From: Planctobacterium marinum
GTDB taxonomy: Bacteria > Pseudomonadota > Gammaproteobacteria > Enterobacterales > Alteromonadaceae
Assembly: GCF_036322805.1 (NCBI RefSeq)
Contig: NZ_AP027272.1
Coordinates: forward strand, 3,968,001 to 4,032,000
Direction: 5' to 3'
Length of the DNA: 64,000 bases
A model generated the notes under the pieces. The model was not told where the DNA came from, did no database searches, and saw only the letters and a list, made by a program, of their open reading frames with translations. Shown in pieces: positions 35,493 through 44,682 of this stretch (positions are counted from its first letter, which is position 1; each line of letters begins with the position of its first letter). A program made the translations under genes and the position numbers.

Positions 35493-36683
35493 ATGAAAAT
35501 GGGGCCAGGCTTTCTGATTGCAGCCGCTTTTATCGGTCCGGGTACGGTAACTACCGCCACGATGGCGGGAGCGCAATTCGGCTATGCTTTGTTGTGGGCG
35601 GTTATATTTTCAGTACTCGCCACCATCATTTTGCAGGAAATGGCGGCTCGACTCGGTGTAATCACCCATAAAGGCCTGGCGGAATTACTTAATCAGCAAT
35701 TTCAGTCTCCGCTGCTTAAGTGGTTTGTAATTGGCTTAATTGTCGCAGCAATTGGGATTGGCAATGCAGCCTATGAAGCAGGAAACCTGACTGGTGCAGC
35801 AATGGGGTTGCACAACCTGTTAGGAGGCGAGCTACCCCTGTGGAGCCTCGCATTAGGTGCAATTGCAGCTCTGACTCTCGCCAATGGTAATACTAAAAGT
35901 CTGCAGACGGTATTAACGATATTGGTAATGCTCATGAGCTTGGTGTTCATAGTAACTTTTGTGATTGCCGATGTTGATTACGCTGAACTGTTTGGTGGTA
36001 TGTTTGTTCCCCAGTTGCCAGATGCGAGCATACTAACCACCATTGCACTCATTGGTACTACGGTTGTGCCTTACAACTTGTTCTTGCATGCCAGCCTCGC
36101 GGCGAAGCATAAGACGGATAGCTCGCCACATGACAGGCTCAAGCACATTCAAAAAGACAGTGCCTTGGCCATTAGCATCGGAGGACTGGTCACCTTGGCG
36201 ATTGTATCAACTTCAGCCGCCACCTGGTTTGGCTCTTCCGTTGCACCACAAATGGACAGCATTGCGGAGCAACTCAGACCGCTGTTGGGGGATTACGCCC
36301 CAGCATTTTTTGCCTTGGGCTTGTTTTGTGCTGGCCTTACCAGTGCCATCACTGCGCCTCTAGCCACCAGCTATGCCCTTTGTGGCGCCTTGGGCAAGCC
36401 CACCGACCCCGACAGCAAACTTTTTAAGTTTATCTGGTTAAGCGTCATCCTGTTCGGCAGCGCGCTGTGTTTTCTGGCCATAAAACCGATTTCCATTATC
36501 TTGTTAGCTCAAGCCGCAAACGGTTTGTTATTGCCATTGATTGCCGTTTGTTTGTTATGGTTTTGCAACCAAGCCAATCTTTTAGGGCAATTCCGCAATA
36601 AATTGTGGCACAACGTTTTAGGTACCACAGTGGTGCTCACTGTCTCAGGATTGGGCTTTTTTAAACTGATTTCTTTGTTTTGA
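35493..36683 (+). CDS. Nramp family transporter with altered metal-binding motif
   Basis: A 396-residue inner membrane protein with about eleven helices, from ATG 35493 (MKMGPGFLIAAAFIGPGTVT). A TTG at 35463 is possible but lacks a ribosome site. Nramp transporters normally carry DPGN in helix 1 and an A-x-x-M-P-H stretch in helix 6; here these read GPGT (in IGPGTVTTATMAG) and VVPYNLFLHASLAAK. The fold elements, such as QEMAARLGVITHKGL, remain. The substrate is therefore uncertain. Single gene; no MntR site recognised. Confidence 0.82.
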   Translation: MKMGPGFLIAAAFIGPGTVTTATMAGAQFGYALLWAVIFSVLATIILQEMAARLGVITHKGLAELLNQQFQSPLLKWFVIGLIVAAIGIGNAAYEAGNLTGAAMGLHNLLGGELPLWSLALGAIAALTLANGNTKSLQTVLTILVMLMSLVFIVTFVIADVDYAELFGGMFVPQLPDASILTTIALIGTTVVPYNLFLHASLAAKHKTDSSPHDRLKHIQKDSALAISIGGLVTLAIVSTSAATWFGSSVAPQMDSIAEQLRPLLGDYAPAFFALGLFCAGLTSAITAPLATSYALCGALGKPTDPDSKLFKFIWLSVILFGSALCFLAIKPISIILLAQAANGLLLPLIAVCLLWFCNQANLLGQFRNKLWHNVLGTTVVLTVSGLGFFKLISLF

Positions 36684-36778
36684 ACTTTACACAATGGCAG
36701 TGGTGGCACACTGCTCTGACCTTTAGCTATGTCACAAAAATAGGTATCATATAACCTCTCCTCGCTGAGTGGATAAAA

Positions 36779-37669
36779 ATGCATAATATAATTGGCTCAA
36801 TATCGGTGGTGATTTATTTCGTGAACACCGTGTTTTGGTTTATTCCTATCTTCGGATTGTCGTTCCTGAAGCTAATACCGATAAAACCATGGCAAACCTT
36901 TGTTTCTTATATTCTTGATGGCTGTGCTTCCAATTGGATCAGTATCAACAATTTAAACCAGAATATTCTCAGCAATACCCAGTGGGATGTGCAAGGGATA
37001 GAAGATCTCGATCTAAAAGAATGGTATCTGGTGATCGCTAACCATCGCTCATGGGTGGATATTCTGGTATTGCAGCGAGTTTTCAATCGGCAAATTCCAT
37101 TCTTAAAATTTTTCCTGAAACAAGAACTAATCTGGGTCCCTTTCCTGGGTCTTGCCTGGTGGGCGCTGGATTTTCCGTTTATGCGTCGCTACAGCCGTAA
37201 ATTTTTGGAAAAACATCCAGAAATGCGCGGCAAAGATCTGGAAGCCACACAAGAGGCTTGCCGCAAGTTTAAGTTCAAACCCGTCAGCGTCATGAATTTC
37301 GTTGAGGGCACCCGTATCACGGAACAGAAACACAAAAAACAACAGTCTGAGTTTGCCAACTTACTGAAACCGAAAGCAGGTGGCATGGCGTTTGTGTTAG
37401 AAGCCATGCAAGAAAACCTCAACCTGTTGCTAGATGTCACCATCTATTACCCAGACGGCACGCCAAGCTACTGGGACTTCGTATGTGGCAGAGTAAAAAG
37501 AATTCAGGTTCGCGTTGAAACACTCTCTATTGTTGAACTTCGGGAACAAGGTATTATTGCCCAAGATTATTTTAACAACGAACAACAAAAACAACATTTT
37601 CAGCACTGGTTAAATCAACGTTGGCAACAGAAAGATCAGCAGCTAAATACTCTCAAGGATGCTCTGTAA
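36779..37669 (+). CDS. Lysophospholipid acyltransferase family protein (YihG-like)
   Basis: A 296-residue membrane-bound acyltransferase of the PlsC superfamily. An N-terminal membrane helix (about 8-32) is followed by the HX4D motif NHRSWVD (about 87-93), the KFFLKQELIWVPFLGLAWW segment and the NFVEGTR motif, the usual block I and III elements. These enzymes acylate lysophosphatidate or related lipids. It forms an overlapping set with a second copy and a MscS channel gene. Specific acyl acceptor unknown. Confidence 0.88.
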   Translation: MHNIIGSISVVIYFVNTVFWFIPIFGLSFLKLIPIKPWQTFVSYILDGCASNWISINNLNQNILSNTQWDVQGIEDLDLKEWYLVIANHRSWVDILVLQRVFNRQIPFLKFFLKQELIWVPFLGLAWWALDFPFMRRYSRKFLEKHPEMRGKDLEATQEACRKFKFKPVSVMNFVEGTRITEQKHKKQQSEFANLLKPKAGGMAFVLEAMQENLNLLLDVTIYYPDGTPSYWDFVCGRVKRIQVRVETLSIVELREQGIIAQDYFNNEQQKQHFQHWLNQRWQQKDQQLNTLKDAL

Positions 37670-38561
37670 AATTATGGGACTAATCATTTTTCCAATTCAC
37701 TTTTGTCTGCAGGTACTTAACCTGGCTTTCTGGGCGACCTTAGCGGTTACCTTCGGATTACTGAAATTCATGATCCGCAATCAAGGTTTAAGAGTTCCCA
37801 TTGATGCCGTACTCAAAGTGATCATTGCGCAATTTGGCGTGATGAGTGTTGCCATGATCAAATTTTTTAACCGAATCGATATTGATTACAAAGTCAATGG
37901 CGAGTTAAATCCGGAGGGTTGGTATCTGGTGGTAGCAAATCACCTCAGCTACCTGGATATCATTCTGCTAATTGCCTTTACTCACGAGCGCATACCCACG
38001 CCTAAGTTTTTTCTGAAGCAAGAATTGATTTGGTTGCCTTTTGTGGGCGTAGCTGCGTGGGCGCTGGAAATGCCCTTTATGAAGCGTTACAGCCAGGATT
38101 TTATTAAAAAGAACCCTCATCTTAAAGGTAAAGACATTGAAACGACTCGCAAGCATTGCGAGAAATATCGCGATGCACCAACGACAATTATCAACTTTGT
38201 TGAAGGCACGCGCTTTACTCCTGCCAAACAAGCCGCGAAAGGTAATAAATTCAAGCATCTGTTACCACCCAAAGCCGGTGGTATTGCCTTCACCTTTGCA
38301 GCAATGGGAGAGCTATTTACCAATATTCTGGATGTCACGCTCATTTACCCCGGAAGCAAAGGGGTGATAATGATGGATATGCTAAGTGGTAACCTTAAAC
38401 AGGTGATATTCGACGTGGATATATTACCGGTTAAACCAGAGTTGATCGGTGATTATTTTAATGATGCTGAATTCAGGGACGGTTTTCAGCAAAACCTGAA
38501 TCAACACTGGCAAAACAAAGATGCTAAGATTACGGCATTACTTGAGGAGCTTAAGGCTTGA
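37659..38561 (+). CDS. Lysophospholipid acyltransferase family protein (second, paralogous copy)
   Basis: A 300-residue paralogue of the preceding acyltransferase, with the same layout: N-terminal hydrophobic helix, HX4D motif NHLSYLD, KFFLKQELIWLPFVGVAAW and NFVEGTR. It starts 11 bases inside the previous gene when read from ATG 37659; ATG 37674 (MGLIIFP) is an alternative. The two are clearly a tandem duplication that has diverged. The 3' end overlaps the MscS-type gene by 4 bases, so the three genes are one operon. Confidence 0.88.
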   Translation: MLCKIMGLIIFPIHFCLQVLNLAFWATLAVTFGLLKFMIRNQGLRVPIDAVLKVIIAQFGVMSVAMIKFFNRIDIDYKVNGELNPEGWYLVVANHLSYLDIILLIAFTHERIPTPKFFLKQELIWLPFVGVAAWALEMPFMKRYSQDFIKKNPHLKGKDIETTRKHCEKYRDAPTTIINFVEGTRFTPAKQAAKGNKFKHLLPPKAGGIAFTFAAMGELFTNILDVTLIYPGSKGVIMMDMLSGNLKQVIFDVDILPVKPELIGDYFNDAEFRDGFQQNLNQHWQNKDAKITALLEELKA

Positions 38562-39793
38562 ACGAAACACATCTGGGTGAGTTGATGGCGCAGTGGCTTG
38601 AGACTTATCAAGTCGTGCTAGCCCCTACCGACTTATTATTTTCCGCAGCCATGCTTGCCATCATGGTGGTTTTGGCGTGGCTAAGTCTGAGACTCACCAA
38701 GCTTTTGTTCAATCCATCTCTTACCGGCCTGCTTTTTAACAATAAACCCCATTGGAATAATACACTTCATCAGTACAAGTTTTTTAAGCGGCTGGCCCAT
38801 GTCGCCCCAGCAATCTGTTTACACGTCAGTGCCCCTTATTTTCTACACGAGGAATTCATCGGCTTAGTGTTGGTGACAAAACTCAGCTCCATTTACCTCA
38901 TCGTCGTTATCGTCCGAGCCATCTTTTCAGTATTCAACAGTATCCAGGCTATTTACGATAATTCCAGATACGCCAACAGAGTACCGATAAACGGTTTTAT
39001 TCAAGTGGCCAAGCTCATCTTGTCTGTTGCCACCATTTTACTGATTGTGTCGCAACTACTAGATAAGTCTCCAACTCTTTTGCTTTCTGGGTTAGGTGCC
39101 CTGACAGCGATTATTATCTTATTGTTCCGAGATACGATCCTTGGCTTTGTTTCGGGCATAAACATTGTAGCCAATCGCACTGTCGCCAATGGCGATTGGA
39201 TTGAAATGCCCGCCTATAATGCCGATGGCACCGTTTTGGCAGTGGGCCTCACCACTGTAAAAGTGAGAAACTGGGATAAAACCATTTCCACCATACCCAC
39301 CTATGCCCTGATGAATGAGTCTTTGAAAAACTGGCGTGGTATGCAAGAGTCCGGTGGGCGTAGGATCAAACGTGCAATACACATAGACATTGACTCCGTG
39401 ACCTTCTGCGATGATGAGTTACAAGAAAAGCTGATGCAAATCCCATTGGTACGGGATGATTTACTGAAACTACAGGAACAACTCAATACGCATACCAGCG
39501 AGCGAGTACCTGTAAAATCTTTATATGTAGAGAAAATGACAAATATCGGTATTTTCAGGAAATACGTAGAGTCATATTTAAAACACCACCCTCGTATCAG
39601 CCAGGATATGACCCTAATCGTGAGACAATTGCCGCCCGGCCCCACCGGATTACCTTTGGAAATTTATTGCTTCACCAACGATACCAACTGGGTGAACTAT
39701 GAAGGGATCCAATCCGATATCTTCGATCACTGCATCGCGATTTTACCAGAATTTAATCTGAAGCCTTTTCAGTTGCAGTCTGCCGTGGTCTGA
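38558..39793 (+). CDS. MscS family mechanosensitive ion channel (YbdG-like)
   Basis: A 411-residue channel protein: about five N-terminal membrane helices, the pore-lining helix near ALTAIIILLFRDTILGFVSGINI, and the cytoplasmic MscS vestibule domain with VANGDWIEMPAYNADGTV. Length and the C-terminal region resemble E. coli YbdG (miniconductance-type). Start is TTG 38558, because GAGGAG lies 8 bases upstream; ATG 38585 is an alternative. Third gene after the two acyltransferases, so membrane tension and lipid remodelling may be linked, which is only an inference from gene order. Confidence 0.88.
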   Translation: MNETHLGELMAQWLETYQVVLAPTDLLFSAAMLAIMVVLAWLSLRLTKLLFNPSLTGLLFNNKPHWNNTLHQYKFFKRLAHVAPAICLHVSAPYFLHEEFIGLVLVTKLSSIYLIVVIVRAIFSVFNSIQAIYDNSRYANRVPINGFIQVAKLILSVATILLIVSQLLDKSPTLLLSGLGALTAIIILLFRDTILGFVSGINIVANRTVANGDWIEMPAYNADGTVLAVGLTTVKVRNWDKTISTIPTYALMNESLKNWRGMQESGGRRIKRAIHIDIDSVTFCDDELQEKLMQIPLVRDDLLKLQEQLNTHTSERVPVKSLYVEKMTNIGIFRKYVESYLKHHPRISQDMTLIVRQLPPGPTGLPLEIYCFTNDTNWVNYEGIQSDIFDHCIAILPEFNLKPFQLQSAVV

Positions 39794-39904
39794 CCTTAGT
39801 AAAAAATTTCTTCATTTTGTTTGCACAATTCATCATTATCTTAACCTCGAACGTCATGCAATAAATGACATAATGAATGTGGTTCTAACAACAAATGAAA
39901 TAAC

Positions 39905-40570
39905 ATGCAGCAGATACTCGTAGTTGAAGACAATCCGGACATCGCATTACAAGTACAGCGTTTTCTGGAAGCCAATGGTTATAGAACTCATCACATAGTT
40001 AAAGGGGATGATGTTGTGGATTACGTTCGGGAGAATAAACCCGACCTGGTGATCATGGACCTGGTTATTCCCGGAAAAGATGGCTTACAGTGTTGCAGTG
40101 AAATTCGCGAGTTTTCAAATATTCCGGTTATCATGCTAACAGGCAAATCTGAAGAAGTAGACCGACTGATCGGCCTGGAAGCAGGGGCAGATGACTATAT
40201 GTGCAAACCGTTTAGCGCGCCAGAGCTGGTAATGCGGGTACAAGCCATACTGCGACGCACTTCTGAGCATGTTTATTATTCTATTTTTAGCCTGGATGAC
40301 GAAAAGCACAAAGTATCTTACAAAGGCAATGAGATCCCCCTGACATCATTGGAATTCAGCCTCTATCGCTTGTTGTTTAAGAATCCGGAACGCATTTATT
40401 CCCGGCAACAAATCATTGATATGGTGTATAGCAATGTTGGCGATATCACCGACCGCACCATTGACAGTCACATCAAAAATATCCGCAAAAAACTGAAGGA
40501 CTCAGGCGTCAAAGAAAACATCATTGAATCCGTTTATGGCGCGGGCTATCGATTCAGGTTGCCAGCCTGA
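39905..40570 (+). CDS. OmpR/PhoB family response regulator
   Basis: A 221-residue two-component regulator. The receiver domain (1-120) has ILVVEDNPD, phospho-acceptor D52 in LVIMDLVIPG, the MLTGK loop and the KPF motif. The winged-helix DNA-binding domain (about 128-220) has LTSLEFSLYRLLFKNPERIYSRQQIIDMVY and the recognition segment DRTIDSHIKNIRKKL. No histidine kinase is adjacent; the nearest candidate is the hybrid kinase at 41637, which carries its own receiver. A strong terminator follows. Confidence 0.92.
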   Translation: MQQILVVEDNPDIALQVQRFLEANGYRTHHIVKGDDVVDYVRENKPDLVIMDLVIPGKDGLQCCSEIREFSNIPVIMLTGKSEEVDRLIGLEAGADDYMCKPFSAPELVMRVQAILRRTSEHVYYSIFSLDDEKHKVSYKGNEIPLTSLEFSLYRLLFKNPERIYSRQQIIDMVYSNVGDITDRTIDSHIKNIRKKLKDSGVKENIIESVYGAGYRFRLPA

Positions 40571-40583
40571 ACGGACTCAAATT

Positions 40584-40605
40584 AAAGGAGCTAAAAGGCT
40601 CCTTT
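40584..40605 (+). terminator. Intrinsic terminator after the OmpR-type regulator
   Basis: Stem AAAGGAGC / GCTCCTTT with a 6-base loop and a following T run, starting 13 bases after the stop of the response regulator gene. Confidence 0.85.
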
Positions 40606-40687
40606 TTTGTATACGTACCCCGTTCACTTTTGATTCAAGTTACTTGAGTAATGCTAAACTTAAATAAAAGCAATCAACGAGTAGTTT

Positions 40688-41044
40688 ATGCTGAGGATCA
40701 CAAGTTTCGCTTTACTATTACTAGTTAGTTTTTCAGGTTTTACCCAAGGAGACTACACCGAATTATCTGGCAGGGGGTTAATTAAAACCGTTTATTCCCA
40801 GCAACACACTGCCTATCCGGAACAATACCAAACCTGGATCAGCCTCAAAGGTACCAGTGAGCGTGCTACCTGCCCTGCACTAATTTTTGCCGAAACGGAT
40901 AGACAAGGACCTGAATTAGTGAAATTGGCACTGCAACTCAACCGGCCGGTGGAAGTACGCTTTGTAATTTCAAAAGCCAATCCAGAAGCCAGAGAACAAG
41001 ATCCCATGCACTGCCAGATAACCCACCTGCTTCTCAAGCCGTAG
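40688..41044 (+). CDS. Small exported protein of unknown function
   Basis: A 118-residue protein with a signal peptide (MLRITSFALLLLVSFSGFTQG, cleavage near residue 19-21) and a short mature domain with two cysteines (RATCPALIF and MHCQITH) that may pair in the periplasm. I do not recognise the family. It ends 14 bases before vsr on the same strand. There is no signal for its role. Confidence 0.6.
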   Translation: MLRITSFALLLLVSFSGFTQGDYTELSGRGLIKTVYSQQHTAYPEQYQTWISLKGTSERATCPALIFAETDRQGPELVKLALQLNRPVEVRFVISKANPEAREQDPMHCQITHLLLKP

Positions 41045-41058
41045 CCATAGATAATGTA

Positions 41059-41553
41059 ATGACAGACGTTCACTCGCCGCAGCAACGCCATAAAAATATG
41101 GCGGCGGTGAAGAACAAGGATACTAAAGCAGAACTGTTGGTTGCAGCGGAGTTGCAAAAGCTACAAATCAAGTTTGAGAAACAACTTAAGATTAGCAAGG
41201 CAAAGGTGGACTTCTATCTGCCAGAATACAATACGGCAGTGCTCGTGCATGGCTGCTTCTGGCATGGCCATGACTGCCATCTGTTCAAGGTACCAGCAAC
41301 CCGCACTGACTTCTGGTTAACCAAAATAAAATCGAATCAGGCACGAGATCAACAGCATACCAATGCCATGAAACAAGATAAAATCAGAATACTCATCATT
41401 TGGGAATGTGCAGTCCGTGGCAGGCAAAAGTTAGCACAAGATGCATTGTGTGAGCGTATCGAAGAGTTTCTGCTATCACAGCAGATAGCCGCTCAAATTA
41501 ACTCTAACGGCTTTGATGTGCATTGGAATAAACAGACCAAGAGTACAGACTAA
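41059..41553 (+). CDS. vsr: Very short patch repair endonuclease
   Basis: A 164-residue Vsr-type endonuclease, which nicks DNA next to T:G mismatches that arise from deamination of 5-methylcytosine. Conserved: the N-terminal RHKNMAAVKNKDTKAE, KVDFYLPEYNTAVLVHGCFWHGH with the metal-binding residues, KVPATRTDFW and the WECAVRG core. Full length for the family. No dcm-type cytosine methyltransferase lies next to it, although the two are usually neighbours, so it is an orphan here or its partner is elsewhere in the genome. Confidence 0.92.
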   Translation: MTDVHSPQQRHKNMAAVKNKDTKAELLVAAELQKLQIKFEKQLKISKAKVDFYLPEYNTAVLVHGCFWHGHDCHLFKVPATRTDFWLTKIKSNQARDQQHTNAMKQDKIRILIIWECAVRGRQKLAQDALCERIEEFLLSQQIAAQINSNGFDVHWNKQTKSTD

Positions 41554-41636
41554 AACCATCTCAGCAAATGATTTCATTTCAACTCAGCAGTTGGTAAAGT
41601 GAGCTTGTTGACAATAAAAAAAACAATCACACTAGC

Positions 41637-44600
41637 ATGTCTCTTTTGACCAAATATATCAGCACACCGAAACAGATTTTTGGCCTGTTCCTCGTTGCTG
41701 CGATCTTTAATGTCTGTTTGATATTCCTCGCGAATACCGGCGCAATGACAATTCAGGGCTCGGTTTTAATTCAAGCCAGTCATTGTTTCTACGCGACTCT
41801 ATTACTGCTGTTTGTAGCGGCGATCCCCAAGTCTAATCTACTGCTTAAAGAGCGACTTTTCTGGTTCTGTATCAGTGTTGCAATGGTTATTTGGCTGGTG
41901 ACCAAACTGTGTTTAATGCTACTGCTCATCGTGGATTTATCCGACTGGGTGTATTTATTGGCAGATTATGGCTATTTTGCATTTTTTCTGGTAGCGGCAT
42001 TAGCACAGTGCTTTTACGTTAATCAAAGCAATGGAGCCAAGCCTGCCCCGATAAACGCCACATTGTCGCAACTGATCACCATCACGTTTATGTCGGGCTT
42101 ATTTGTCTATTTGGTGGTTGTGCCCTCAAGAGAATCTCCCACCGAATTTAATCAACATTATTCATCATTTTTATTTTTTATTCTCATGGATGCCTATTTG
42201 TTGATTGTTTTTGCCATTCGGGCGCTCGCCGACGAACAAGCCGAATGGCGGCAGCGTTTCTGCTGGATGGCAATCAGCTTTGCCTTATTTTTGACCCTCG
42301 ACCTGACAGAATTATTGATAAAAGCGAATCTGGTTAATATGAGTATCGAGGGGGTATTTGCCATGCTTTGGTATTTACCTTACCTTCCTTTGGCATTAGC
42401 CTTCTCAACACAGCAACAGGTCTTCTCCCACTTTGCAGAAGTGAAGACCCTGCCAAAATGGCTACCCGGCACCAGTATTATGGCGTTGTGGTTATTGCCA
42501 CTACTTCACGTTGCGGGACATACAACAGATTTCTTTTCCAGTGAACTAAAAGCGCTTAGAGAAGTGGTTTTGATTTGCTGGGTGATGATTTTTGTATTGT
42601 TTCTTTATTTAAGAGATTGGCTTTCAGATAAAACTCCTGAAAAGAATTCTGTTTCCCAAAAACAAAAAACAGAAACCTCGCCACATACCCACAGTCTTGT
42701 GGAGCATTTACCTTTGCCGAGCTTTACGCTGGATAAGTTGGGTAAGATAGTTAACTGCAATAATGCAGCGGCTGAAAAATTACTCTATGCACCATCGGAT
42801 CTCAAAGGCACATTTTTCAGCGGCTTACTGGCGCAAGATGAACCTCTGGAAACCTTGTTGCGTTTCTCAGAATCGAGCTTTTCCCAATCTCGCCTTATCA
42901 CTCAAGGTATTAGAGAGGCGTTTTTCGTCGATAAAGAAGGTAAACAACTGACCTGTTATGTTGCATTTGGGGAATTGGACAACGGTGAATTTATCGCCTG
43001 TTTAACCGATGTCAGTCGCTTGCACGAGGCAGAACTGCAAGCGCTCAGTATCAAAGACAAGTTTCTGGCAAACATCACTCACGAATTCAGAACTCCCTTA
43101 ACCATTATTCAAGGCGCTATAGAAGAAGCACTGGAGAAAGTTACTGACAAAAATCTGGTTGAACGCTTCGCTGCAGCACAAACCAATACCATCCGCATTT
43201 TAAAAATGGTTGAGCAGTTGTTAAACCTATCGAAGATCACTAGCGCCCCAAAACTAGATAAAAGTTTGCAACCCGCCTCACAAATTATTGATGATACCTG
43301 TCAGCAATTTTCGCAATTGTGTCAAAACAAGAATATAAGATTTGCCTGGCAGGTTGAGCCAGGACTCTGGATTCAGGTGTATGACGACTCCCTGCAACAG
43401 ATATTGTATAACTTGCTGAGCAACGCTTATAAATACTCTAAACAAGATAGTGCAATCAACCTGAGTAGCCAGCTTAATGGCTCTCTGTTGCGGCTTGATA
43501 TCTCTGATAGTGGTTGTGGCATGACAAAAGCCGAGCAGGAGCGTTTGTTTGAGCGTTTCCAGCGAGCAGATAGTGCTAAACGTTCAGAAACTTTTGGTGT
43601 CGGAATTGGACTGTCGTTGGTAAGTGAACTCGTTAACGCCCATGAATGGCGTATTGGTGTCGTGTCAGAGCTCAACCAAGGCACTACATTTACCTTAGAG
43701 ATCCCATGCAACAAGGATGAACAAAAAGCCCTTAAACAGGTTGCCAACACCAGTAAGGTTAGCTTTAACAGCGAATTATCTGTGAACAGATCTGGCTTGC
43801 CACAAGACAGTCAAGCTGAATCAGTCGAACTCTCAGGTGAGGAAAACAAGCTATTTATCATCGAAGACAACCCTGACATGCAAGATTATCTCAAGCATTT
43901 GATGTCTGCCCATTATGTTACCGAAATACTGGGCAACGGCACCTTAGGGGTCAGTAAAACCATTGAAGAAATTCCAGACGTAATTATATGTGATTTGATG
44001 CTGCCTGATATCTCGGGTTTCGAGGTGGTCAAACAAATTAAAGCCCACCCTATGACTCAACATATCCCTATTTTGATGCTCACAGCAAAGACGGATACAC
44101 AGAGTAAATTAACAGGGTTAGAAGCGCATGCTGACGACTATCTGACAAAGCCCTTCCACCACAAGGAGTTGCTGCTGAGAATTAATAACTTGCTGCAAAA
44201 CCGCGCCAGAATGCAGCAATTATTGCGTCATCAGATGCAAGATGAAACTCTCAACCAGACAAAAGCGCAATACTTGCCATCGGAAATGCAAACGACAGAG
44301 GTTATGCCGCACAAGGCCTTCCTCGACAAATTACAGTTAGCTGCAGAGCAACACTACAGTGAGGAGTCCTTTGCGCCTTCCAGTCTTGCTTCACAACTAG
44401 CGATGTCGGAGCGACAATTGCAACGCAAACTCAAGGCTGCCTTAGATATGACACCAGGTGAGTATTTAAGAGAATACCGCATCCTTAAATCCAGAGATCT
44501 GTTGTCGCACGGAATGCCTGTGGGTACGGTGGCGGAAGAGGTGGGTTTTAGTAATCAGAACTACTTTACCCGCTGCTTCAAACAACAGTACGGTATCACC

Positions 44601-44654
44601 CCATCTGAATATCAAAAGAGCAGTAGTTCAAACGATCAAAAAGAAGATATTTAA
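41637..44654 (+). CDS. Hybrid sensor histidine kinase/response regulator with AraC-type output domain
   Basis: A 1005-residue one-protein two-component system. The N-terminal membrane module has about nine or ten helices (1-330) and serves as sensor. A PAS-like region at about 350-460 follows, then HisKA with phospho-acceptor H482 (NITHEFRTPLT), HATPase with DNAYKYSKQ-type N box (LSNAYKYSK) and GVGIGLSLV, a receiver domain with D786 (IICDLMLPD), and a C-terminal AraC/XylS helix-turn-helix (about 900-1000; SERQLQRKLKAALDMTPGEYL, VGFSNQNYFTRCFKQ). It should act as a membrane-tied transcription factor. Convergent with the propeller-cyclase gene. Signal and targets unknown. Confidence 0.9.
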   Translation: MSLLTKYISTPKQIFGLFLVAAIFNVCLIFLANTGAMTIQGSVLIQASHCFYATLLLLFVAAIPKSNLLLKERLFWFCISVAMVIWLVTKLCLMLLLIVDLSDWVYLLADYGYFAFFLVAALAQCFYVNQSNGAKPAPINATLSQLITITFMSGLFVYLVVVPSRESPTEFNQHYSSFLFFILMDAYLLIVFAIRALADEQAEWRQRFCWMAISFALFLTLDLTELLIKANLVNMSIEGVFAMLWYLPYLPLALAFSTQQQVFSHFAEVKTLPKWLPGTSIMALWLLPLLHVAGHTTDFFSSELKALREVVLICWVMIFVLFLYLRDWLSDKTPEKNSVSQKQKTETSPHTHSLVEHLPLPSFTLDKLGKIVNCNNAAAEKLLYAPSDLKGTFFSGLLAQDEPLETLLRFSESSFSQSRLITQGIREAFFVDKEGKQLTCYVAFGELDNGEFIACLTDVSRLHEAELQALSIKDKFLANITHEFRTPLTIIQGAIEEALEKVTDKNLVERFAAAQTNTIRILKMVEQLLNLSKITSAPKLDKSLQPASQIIDDTCQQFSQLCQNKNIRFAWQVEPGLWIQVYDDSLQQILYNLLSNAYKYSKQDSAINLSSQLNGSLLRLDISDSGCGMTKAEQERLFERFQRADSAKRSETFGVGIGLSLVSELVNAHEWRIGVVSELNQGTTFTLEIPCNKDEQKALKQVANTSKVSFNSELSVNRSGLPQDSQAESVELSGEENKLFIIEDNPDMQDYLKHLMSAHYVTEILGNGTLGVSKTIEEIPDVIICDLMLPDISGFEVVKQIKAHPMTQHIPILMLTAKTDTQSKLTGLEAHADDYLTKPFHHKELLLRINNLLQNRARMQQLLRHQMQDETLNQTKAQYLPSEMQTTEVMPHKAFLDKLQLAAEQHYSEESFAPSSLASQLAMSERQLQRKLKAALDMTPGEYLREYRILKSRDLLSHGMPVGTVAEEVGFSNQNYFTRCFKQQYGITPSEYQKSSSSNDQKEDI

Positions 44655-44682
44655 TATTGTTTTGAGAGCTCGATACTCAAAT

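Noticed and set aside
35453-35671. Alternative frame at the start of the Nramp gene
   Set aside because: Its translation has no family resemblance, while the frame from 35493 encodes clear Nramp helices.
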